Source: an uncultured Bacteroidota bacterium (GTDB taxonomy: Bacteria > Bacteroidota > Bacteroidia > UKL13-3). Taken from it: a DNA stretch of 64,000 nt. This document shows positions 36,347 to 43,800 of the stretch, piece by piece. Under the pieces are notes generated by a model. It did no database searches. It was given only the letters and a program-made list of their open reading frames with translations, and had not been told where the DNA came from. The DNA lies in NCBI GenBank assembly GCA_903897855.1, contig CAIUDH010000088.1, forward strand, positions 1 to 64,000, given 5' to 3'. Both the position numbers and the translations under genes were made by a program. Positions within the stretch are counted from its first letter, which is position 1. Every line of letters begins with the position of its first letter.

Positions 36347-36775
36347 ATGGACTTTAAAATTAACATTATCGCTGTACTGGTAGCTGTTGTTGCCAACTTC
36401 ATTCTAGGTTCAATTTGGTATATGCCACTATTCGGAAAAGTTTGGGGGAAAGAAATGGGGTATGATAGTAATATGAAACCCGACATGAAAGTAATGATGA
36501 AAGGAATGGCTTTTATGGTAATAGGAAATTTTCTTTTTGCATGGGTGCTTGCTTGGACCATGGCTGGTTGGCAATTTATTCCTGGTGCAAATGAAATGGG
36601 GCCATTAGTGAATGCCATAAATTCTGCATTTTTTTTATGGCTTGGGTTTTATGTTCCAGGCAATTTGACAAATACGGTTTGGGAGAAAAAATCTTGGAAG
36701 TTATTTGGTATTAATGCGGGGTATCAATTAGCATCATTGTTGGTGGTTGCTTTTATTCTTTCCTTTTGGAAATAA
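36347..36775 (+). CDS. DUF1761-type membrane protein
   Basis: A 142-residue protein with four membrane helices (about 4-24, 49-70, 87-107 and 121-140). The family start I-N-x-x-A-V-x-V-A-x-V-A-N-F-I-L-G-S-I-W-Y and M-x-P-L-F-G-K-x-W-x-x-E-M-G match DUF1761. Function unknown. The startless TfoX-like fragment follows in the same frame after the stop. Confidence 0.85.
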   Translation: MDFKINIIAVLVAVVANFILGSIWYMPLFGKVWGKEMGYDSNMKPDMKVMMKGMAFMVIGNFLFAWVLAWTMAGWQFIPGANEMGPLVNAINSAFFLWLGFYVPGNLTNTVWEKKSWKLFGINAGYQLASLLVVAFILSFWK

Positions 36776-36787
36776 AAACAGTTACAC

Positions 36788-37036
36788 CTGGTTTACAACG
36801 AAAAATTAGCAAATAGAATTCGTGAATCACTTCAAGACCTTCCCATAATTGAAGAAAAAGAAAGGATGTGGGGCATGACATTTATTATCAAGGCAGGGAG
36901 TTGTCAAAAATTCATGGTTCTAATTGGACTATTTACAGTTTGGGTTTTTTCTCCTCTCATTGGACTTTTTGTTGCTAATCGACTTTCAAAACCCAGGTCA
37001 GATAAATTACATTCATTGAGTGACTCGACAAAGTGA
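36788..37036 (+). pseudogene. Startless TfoX-like fragment with unrelated tail
   Basis: From 36788 the frame reads V-Y-N-E-K-L-A-N-R-I-R-E-S-L-Q-D-L-P-I-I, then E-E-K-E-R-M-W-G-M-T-F-I-I-K-A-G-S-C, a clear match to the N-terminal part of TfoX-type proteins. It then changes to an unrelated hydrophobic stretch (about residues 45-65) and stops at 37034-37036. The frame is closed upstream by the stop of the DUF1761 gene (36773-36775) and has no ATG, GTG or TTG before the conserved start, so it cannot be translated from there. It looks like two truncated genes joined together. Confidence 0.65.
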
Positions 37037-37171
37037 ATATTGAGTATTACTTGCTTGACCTTTTGTTGCGGAGCATTGAGACTCTTACAGACAAGACCTA
37101 CATTTAATTTCCTTAGCTTACAACCTTAGCAATTTTTTTAATCTCTAAAAGCAACATTTATTACAAATACA

Positions 37172-37387
37172 ATGAAAAACGATCCATCACCTTTGATAGC
37201 ATTGCTTTCATTAGCTTCAATTGCAGGCAACATACTCTTTACTTTATGGATTTTATATAATGGTATCCATGAAGGATTTCAGGGTAAGACCATCGAAAAA
37301 TTTTCATATATATCATTAATGGGACTGCTTGTTATCAATGCTTTTTTGCTCATTAGTTATTCTAGAAACAAACAGAAGAATGGCTGA
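37172..37387 (+). CDS. Small two-helix membrane protein, unknown
   Basis: A 71-residue protein with two hydrophobic segments (about 8-28 and 46-62) and a Lys/Asn-rich tail. No family recognised. The ATG is preceded by an A/T-rich leader. It lies between a pseudogene and the TetR operon and may be an accessory gene; it could also be non-coding. Confidence 0.45.
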   Translation: MKNDPSPLIALLSLASIAGNILFTLWILYNGIHEGFQGKTIEKFSYISLMGLLVINAFLLISYSRNKQKNG

Positions 37388-37460
37388 AATGGGAATCGGG
37401 TATGCTGCCTAAATCTTTCAGCCCTCTGCAAAAAGCGAAAACCAAAAATAGTTTTATTCA

Positions 37461-37492
37461 TTTGTACAGACCGTTCTGTTTGATTATCTTTG
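37461..37492 (+). promoter_or_regulatory. Promoter with palindromic operator for the TetR operon
   Basis: A -33 TTTG (37461-37464) and a -7 TATCTTTG (37485-37492) are spaced by 20 bases. Inside the spacer is the inverted repeat ACAGA-CCGT-TCTGT (37466-37479), typical of a TetR-family operator. A repressor bound there would block the promoter. Leader to ATG 37520 is about 22 bases. Confidence 0.7.
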
Positions 37493-37519
37493 CATCGTCG
37501 ATTGATCAAAGTATATTAA

Positions 37520-38107
37520 ATGAACCTAAAACACAACAAGGAAGATGTTTTAAAAACAGGACTTGGTTTGTTTTGTAACAAAGGATATAACAGCCTTGGT
37601 ATTGATGAGATTTGTAAAGTTACAGGAATGACCAAAGGAGCGTTTTATAATGCCTTTAAAAGCAAAGAGCAGTTTTTAATTGAAGCTATTTTGCGATATA
37701 CAAAAAACAATGTGAGTCGAATAAAGGCAGAACTTCAACCACGTGAAAAACGATCCGCCTATGAACGTCTATTTCAATTTTATATCCATATGCTTGAAGT
37801 TCAACCCAAAGTAAATTTTATGGGTTGTTTTATCAATAACATAATGTCGGAATTGGGTTCTACTAACGAAAAGGTTGGATTCGCAGCGACACAAGCATTT
37901 GATGAATTTATCGATGCTATAGAGCCAACAGTTAAGGAAGCACAACAAAACAAGGAATTAAATTCCAAATGGAACGCCAGACAAATGACAGAACTTTTTC
38001 ATGCAACGTTTTATGGTTCCCTTACCAGGGCCAAAAGTTCAAAAGACCATCAGCAAAGTATCAATACTATAAAATTATTATTCAACAATTTAAAAACAAC
38101 TAAATAA
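37520..38107 (+). CDS. TetR/AcrR family transcriptional regulator
   Basis: A 195-residue regulator. The N-terminal helix-turn-helix is clear: V-L-K-T-G-L-G-L-F-C-N-K-G-Y-N, then L-G-I-D-E-I-C-K-V-T-G-M-T-K-G-A-F-Y-N-A-F-K-S-K-E (about 23-48). The C-terminal ligand domain is all helical. It is the first gene of a tight operon (1-base gap to the next gene). The palindrome in its own promoter suggests autoregulation. The ligand is unknown. Confidence 0.93.
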   Translation: MNLKHNKEDVLKTGLGLFCNKGYNSLGIDEICKVTGMTKGAFYNAFKSKEQFLIEAILRYTKNNVSRIKAELQPREKRSAYERLFQFYIHMLEVQPKVNFMGCFINNIMSELGSTNEKVGFAATQAFDEFIDAIEPTVKEAQQNKELNSKWNARQMTELFHATFYGSLTRAKSSKDHQQSINTIKLLFNNLKTTK

Positions 38108-38108
38108 A

Positions 38109-38621
38109 ATGCGAGTATTAACAACAATCAAAAGAGAAATTACAATCAATCAAACAACTGACAAAGTTTGGAAAGCATTAGCAGACTTTGGTAACATTTG
38201 CCACGGACATCCTGCCGTAAGTAAATCATTTATTACTTCTACACAAAAAGAAGGAGTAGGTGCAACTCGACATTGTGATTTTACAATGATGGGTGCAAGT
38301 GCCGAAGAAAAAGTGACAGAATGGAATGAAGGCAAAAACATAAAAATTGAAGTAGCAGAGCTTAAAAAAATGCCCGGAATTGATACGATGGCATTAGACT
38401 TGGCTATCAGACAAAAGGAAGATAAAACCATATTATCGAGCACCATGACGTACTCAATGAAAAATGGTTTTTTCGACATCATGAACAGTCTAATGATGAA
38501 AAACATGAACGCCAAATTATTGGACGGTATTATGGCAGGGCATAAATTGTATATTGAAACTGGAACCATTGTAAATGAAAAAACGGAATTAGATTTATCG
38601 ACAGTAAAAAAGATAAGTTAA
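38109..38621 (+). CDS. SRPBCC (START/Bet v 1-like) family protein
   Basis: A 170-residue protein of the polyketide cyclase/SRPBCC type: R-E-I-T-I-N-Q-T-T-D-K-V-W-K-A-L-A-D-F-G-N-I (9-30), then G-A-T-R-H-C-D-F and a long C-terminal helix. These proteins bind hydrophobic ligands. The second gene of the TetR operon, one base from both neighbours, so probably under control of the regulator. Confidence 0.88.
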   Translation: MRVLTTIKREITINQTTDKVWKALADFGNICHGHPAVSKSFITSTQKEGVGATRHCDFTMMGASAEEKVTEWNEGKNIKIEVAELKKMPGIDTMALDLAIRQKEDKTILSSTMTYSMKNGFFDIMNSLMMKNMNAKLLDGIMAGHKLYIETGTIVNEKTELDLSTVKKIS

Positions 38622-38622
38622 C

Positions 38623-38928
38623 ATGCACAACAAAACATTTTTAATAGTGAATGCTGTACCCAATTTGGAGGATATGACAAGTTTTCAATCATATCTTTCT
38701 CAAATTGTAGGTGTTTTTGCAAAATTTGGAGGCAGTGGAATGCAACGATGGAAAACCGTAGAGCAAGTTATGGGACACGGTGGGATAAAAGCAATCGCTG
38801 TATTTGAATTTCCATCGGCACAATCAATTAAGAATATGATGGAGAGCGAAGAATTTAATGCCCTAAACGACCTTCGTAGAAAAGCATACAAGCAAGAAGT
38901 TGATTTAATGATTTGCGAAACCTTATGA
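38623..38928 (+). CDS. DUF1330-like protein
   Basis: A 101-residue ferredoxin-like (dimeric alpha-beta barrel) protein. The pattern F-E-F-P-S-A-Q-S-I-K-N-M-M-E-S-E-E-F at about 65-82 is the DUF1330 signature (F-x-x-x-x-x-x-x-x-x-W/M-x-S-x-E-Y/F). Third gene of the TetR operon. Function unknown. Confidence 0.8.
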   Translation: MHNKTFLIVNAVPNLEDMTSFQSYLSQIVGVFAKFGGSGMQRWKTVEQVMGHGGIKAIAVFEFPSAQSIKNMMESEEFNALNDLRRKAYKQEVDLMICETL

Positions 38929-39131
38929 AAAATGTCTGCAGCTAACCTGGGTTATAAGAGATGGTGTGTTTCGGGCTTATAAATCGCCAACTTCTTAAAC
39001 CCGCAAACCATTAAAGGAGACATTTAACTTTGTTTATTGGGCTTGAGGCAACTCATGCCGCTTTAATTGGGTTTAAGTAGTGCCACCAATAGATTCATTC
39101 AAGTTTGAATTTTAGCATCCTTTATTTTGCC

Positions 39132-39139
39132 TACTTTTG
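39132..39139 (+). promoter_or_regulatory. -7 element (TACTTTTG) for era
   Basis: Perfect match, 7 bases before the ATG at 39147; the transcript should be leaderless or nearly so. A second match, TAACTTTG, lies at 39025-39032 in the 218-base gap and would give a longer leader. Confidence 0.6.
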
Positions 39140-39146
39140 CATTACG

Positions 39147-40022
39147 ATGCATAAATCAGGTTTTGTAAGTATTATTGGTGCGCCCAATGCAGGAAAGTCT
39201 ACTCTAATGAATGCATTGGTGGGAGAGAAGTTAAGTATTATAACCCCTAAAGCCCAAACCACACGCCATAAAATTATTGGCATTGTGAACGGCGACGATT
39301 ATCAAATCGTGTTTACCGATACTCCTGGAATAATTGCCCCGGCCTATACCCTTCATAATGCCATGATGAAAGCGGTAGATGAAGGAATCACCGAGGCCGA
39401 TATGGTTTTGTATGTTGTTACCGTTGAGGATGCAGAGCCTGATGAGGCCGTTGCCTCTAAGTTAAACAGGGTTAAATGTCCGCTGGTAGTGCTTTTGAAC
39501 AAGATCGACCTAAGTGGGCAGGAAGAAGTGGCTGCGAGGTTAAGCAGCTGGCAGAAACTGTTTCCCACTGCTCAAATTTTACCGGTCTCGGCTCTCAATA
39601 AATTTAATTTAGAGGGAGTGAAACAAATAATTCTCAATCATCTACCCGAATCGCCACCCTATTTTGACAAGGATCAACTAACAGATAAGCCACAACGATT
39701 TTTCGCCGCTGAAATTATTCGGGAGAAAATATTTCTATACTACAAAAAAGAAATCCCATACAGCACCGAAGTTGAAATTTATGATTTCAAAGACGAGCCG
39801 AATCTGATTACGATAGATGCCTATATCTATGTATTACGTGAAACACAGAAGAAAATAGTGATTGGTAATAATGCAGTAGCCATAAAAAGTGCTGCCACGG
39901 CAGCTCGCAAAAGTTTAGAAAACTTCTTTGGGAAAAAGGTGATGCTTAAAACTTTGGTTAAAGTAAAAGAGAATTGGAGAAACAGTAGTAGCCATATCAA
40001 AAACTTCGGCTATGATTTGTAG
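39147..40022 (+). CDS. era: GTPase Era
   Basis: Ribosome-assembly GTPase, 291 residues from ATG 39147. G1 is G-A-P-N-A-G-K-S, G3 is D-T-P-G, G4 is N-K-I-D, and a C-terminal KH domain (about 210-290, ending V-K-E-N-W-R-N) binds the 3' end of 16S rRNA. An upstream in-frame start at 39105 would put the -7 element inside the gene and is therefore wrong. Confidence 0.97.
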   Translation: MHKSGFVSIIGAPNAGKSTLMNALVGEKLSIITPKAQTTRHKIIGIVNGDDYQIVFTDTPGIIAPAYTLHNAMMKAVDEGITEADMVLYVVTVEDAEPDEAVASKLNRVKCPLVVLLNKIDLSGQEEVAARLSSWQKLFPTAQILPVSALNKFNLEGVKQIILNHLPESPPYFDKDQLTDKPQRFFAAEIIREKIFLYYKKEIPYSTEVEIYDFKDEPNLITIDAYIYVLRETQKKIVIGNNAVAIKSAATAARKSLENFFGKKVMLKTLVKVKENWRNSSSHIKNFGYDL

Positions 40023-40108
40023 CAGCCTATAAATCCATTACTGCCGAAGACGGCTAGGAAAACAGAAGTGACCTCATACACCCTTTCGGGTATCTTCATA
40101 ATAGTATT

Positions 40109-40717
40109 TTAAAATGCGCGTACCGATCGAACACTGATTGCTGTGTTTTTATTGATCGGACTCACCACACCACTATTGAATTCAATACATATAGCATCGT
40201 TTATATTCACCTCCGAAGAGCTCCAATAACGGGCATAGGCAAAACCGCCTAGATTTTTGGTGAATAAGTTGGTGTACATTAAAGCGAGTTCATCGCGAGA
40301 AGGTAAAAACCAGTCGCTGTAGCCACCAAGTACCAAATCGTTGCTAACGCTGGCGGCATAGGTACCGGCTCCCTGCATAGAGATGATAGAGTTGGTATTA
40401 GATTGCCCTTTTCCCACTTCAGTGTAGGTTGCACCGGTGGCGATAATAAGAGAGTTGAGCCAAAGACGACTACTTCCTTGGTCGGAAGGGGCAGCAATCA
40501 AACCATGCTGACCACTGGCATCGATATAAAAAATAAGGCCTCCTCCAAAACTTTCACCTAAAGTTTTAGTATAAACACAGCTTCCATCATCCTCGGTTGC
40601 TTTAGAATTATAACTTGTCGACTTAGGGTCCATACAACCTTTGATTTTTTTCTTACAACTGCTCATTGAAAAGAGGGTTAATAATAAAACAAGGCCGATA
40701 ATTTTAGATGTGTTCAT
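40109..40717 (-). CDS. Lipoprotein with DUF1566 (Lcl-like) domain
   Basis: A 202-residue lipoprotein: signal peptide ending S-M-S-S-C (Cys about 21). Residues about 27-49 (G-C-M-D-P-K-S-T-S-Y-N-S-K-A, then D-D-G-S-C-V-Y) are the common Bacteroidota G-C-x-D-P-x-A-x-N-Y-N motif. The rest is the Lcl/DUF1566 domain: G-L-I-F-Y-I-D, H-G-L-I-A-A, G-G-Y-S-D-W-F-L-P-S-R-D-E-L and Y-W-S-S-S-E. It is an extracellular fold of unclear role. Confidence 0.88.
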   Translation of the reverse strand: MNTSKIIGLVLLLTLFSMSSCKKKIKGCMDPKSTSYNSKATEDDGSCVYTKTLGESFGGGLIFYIDASGQHGLIAAPSDQGSSRLWLNSLIIATGATYTEVGKGQSNTNSIISMQGAGTYAASVSNDLVLGGYSDWFLPSRDELALMYTNLFTKNLGGFAYARYWSSSEVNINDAICIEFNSGVVSPINKNTAISVRSVRAF

Positions 40718-40778
40718 TTTGAATAGAGTTAGTGGTAATCTTAAGTTAGATGATTGAACTATGAATTATTGATATTTA

Positions 40779-40786
40779 CAAATATA
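40779..40786 (-). promoter_or_regulatory. -7 element (TATATTTG) for the DUF1566 lipoprotein
   Basis: Perfect match on the minus strand about 60 bases before the start codon of the gene at 40109-40717. Confidence 0.4.
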
Positions 40787-40837
40787 ATATGTTTAAGGTT
40801 ATTTAAAATAATTTTTATTGAATACAAAATTTAGAAT

Positions 40838-40877
40838 AAAAAAAAAACGGCACGCTCTAATTATAATAGCGTGCCGT
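40838..40877 (-). terminator. Intrinsic terminator after the large T9SS protein gene
   Basis: A perfect 10-bp stem, ACGGCACGCT (40847-40856) with AGCGTGCCGT (40868-40877), is followed on the minus strand by an uninterrupted T run of about ten bases. It lies 20 bases after the stop of the gene transcribed leftwards from 46662. Confidence 0.9.
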
Positions 40878-40896
40878 AAATAAAATCGAAGTGTAT

Positions 40897-43800
40897 TTAT
40901 TTAAGGATCATCATATTATTAGTAATAATCAGGGTAGGGTTTTTTATAGTCAGCATATAAACTCCCTGAGGGATATTCGAGGTGTCGAATTGCCAGCTTG
41001 TTTTGCCGATGCTCTTCGCTCGTTTATTTTCGAACAAAAATATTCTCCCCGTCATATCAATCATCTTGATCTCAAATTCTGCAGGTTGCGTTAAATCTAA
41101 TTCAATAGTTACCTTGTTGCTTGCAGGATTCGGATAGATTTGATATTGTGAAACTAGATTTATTTTAGATTCAACACCTACTGTAACCCTGGTAACGGCT
41201 TCCGGCACGAGCTTTTGAACTTCTGTTAAACCGATGCTATCGGAGGCGATACTAAAGAACTTATAGTTGCCAGCTTTCTTTCCATAAAACACAGCGGAAG
41301 TGTTGCTTGTATTTGCTTTCCATAACACATAAGGGCTATCATTTTTGGAAACAAAGATATTATAGTAAGCAATGCCACAACCTTGATCACTGCCCGACCA
41401 GCTCACGGTAAAAGTACTATCCGATTGTTTCGGAGTTAATGCGGTAACGGTGCTTACGGGTACCATCGTATCAATTTTATTACTATAAGTATTGGTCACG
41501 ATGGGGGCATTTAAATCAAACACGATACTGGCCTTATTGGCCACTAAGGTATTATGTGCAATCGCTTTTTTAAGTTTACAGCTAAAGGCCACGCTCCCTT
41601 CTCCTTCGGGAGAAATTTTATTGGGCGAGAGAAATCCTAAATCAGGATCTTCTGTGAGCTCTAAGGTGGTACGATCTAATGAATAGAAACTCCAGGCAAT
41701 AGCACCATTAAGGGTGTCGAGTGAGCCACGAATTTGAACTATAATATTTTTCTTTGGATACATATCAACCAGAATCGTGAATTTTTTCGCGTATTCCTGA
41801 ATCTGAATTGTGGTATCGGCGAAAGCGATGGCATCAAAGCTGAAGGTGCTCAAATCAAACTTAGACAAATCTAAAGTATCCTTCACAAATACCTCTAATG
41901 CAGAGGATGATGCGGTGGCTTTATTCTCGAAGTAGATGCGATAATTTTTATTCCCTTTGCTCGAAATGTAATTATCGAAGGCGAATCCTTGAGGGCCAAC
42001 AATTTCATTCGGGTCAAAAGAAGTGACCCCGTTGCTGTTCTTTTTTGTTTGAGATAGTTTTCTCCATTTACGCCAGCAGCCTTCATTGATGTCGGAGTTT
42101 TCCTTTAAGTCCATCAACCCCCCAACGACCGAAAGCCCATAGGATGCTGCCGTACCGATGCCAGGAACAAAACCAGTAACGCACTGAGCCATGCTCAACC
42201 CGGCAGAGGTAAAGTCCCAGATGAAACTGCCCCAAGTATATGGTTTTTCTTCAGGGGTCATCCAGTCGGGTAAATAAGTATCTGGAGGGAAAAGTTTATC
42301 CACGACGCCGATGCAACTTAACACCGGTAAGCCACCTGTAAGCTGTTGTAAAGCATATTTTTCTGCGGCAAAGGTGATGCAGGCCCTTACTTCCATCGGC
42401 ATTTGTTCGGTGGTACCCTCTGAGCCATAATTGATATTTTCATAGAGAGGGTCTATCACCCAAGTGCTCATTTTTAGTGTACCGGTTCCGGTAAGGTTTA
42501 CTTGAACCCTCGCTCCATTGGATGAGCCTGCAGCGATGATGGGCACATAAAATGGATATACCCGCATCCTTTGTCCTACATAGCCTGTAATGCTATCCGA
42601 TACATAATAGAGGGAAACAGAATCGACAATTTTTGCATAGTTTGCCCCGAGAGCCGTAATACCTTTAGGCAGCACAAATTTCGTGTCGGGAAATTTAACA
42701 CTCAATCCGGCGATATCATTTACGACAAATACGAGTACAGTTCCTAATGCATCTACGTTGGCTGTATTTCCAAAATTGATATCGAATGTTTGCCAACGGT
42801 TTAACAGAAAACGGTCACGTCCTGATAAGGCTACCCAAGGGCTGCTTCTTTGTCCTTGAGTGATCGTAAAGTAAGCCGTTTTAGTGAGGGTTGCCTCTCC
42901 AGGGGTTTCCACCACAACATCGTAAATGCCGATGGTTTTCCCTTTCAGGTTAAAGTGTGCCAACATCGATTCTCCAATCCAGTCGGTTAAATAAGAGGTA
43001 TCAGCAATAATATCACTTTGGCCTGTTAATTTTAATTTTACGATACTTGTTTTTTTGAGTCCTGCACCAAAGAGATACAACGTAACGGAACCCGTATTCC
43101 CTCCATATTTTGGTTCAATCGTTTCTAACATGGGGTGAAAAGTACTGATGCCTAAAGAATTACTTGCTAATAAATAGTGACCATAAGATGGAGCTTTGAG
43201 GATCGTCACGGTTTTTGTTGTCTTATCAATGGTGACTCCCGAGGTAACGCGTTTCCAATCGAGGCCTGCATTGGCAGAAAAGAACACCTTGAGTGAATCG
43301 GGCAAGTTGCCATTGAGAGCCTCTGTTCTGTAATTCAATTTCAGCCAAACGAATGAGTCATTAAAATTTTGTGGAAAGTTCCTCAAACGCCACCAAGAGT
43401 TTACGGTACCGGTGGCGGTAGGATGTTGTTGAAACCCATAATGGTCGACGATCATTTTTGTCATGGTCACGCCCGCTTTTGTATAGGCTGTAGCATCATA
43501 GAAGTTTAAATTATTGGCAATCGTATTGTCGAAACTTTGTGTTTGCGATACCTTGCCATAATTAATTAACCGTCCGGTATTGGCAATGACGGGGATGGTT
43601 AAACTCGCTCCTGTGTCGACCACGCACCATGCTTTTGTGTTGCCTGTAAATGAAAGATTAGGCAGCGTGTTAGAACCCACCAAACGAATCGAATCATCTA
43701 CATAGAGTCCGCATTGGATTCCGTTGGCATTACTACCCGAAATGTTTCTTGCATTTGTGCCAACGAGGAGCAACTGGTAAATATTGAAAATTTTATGGTT

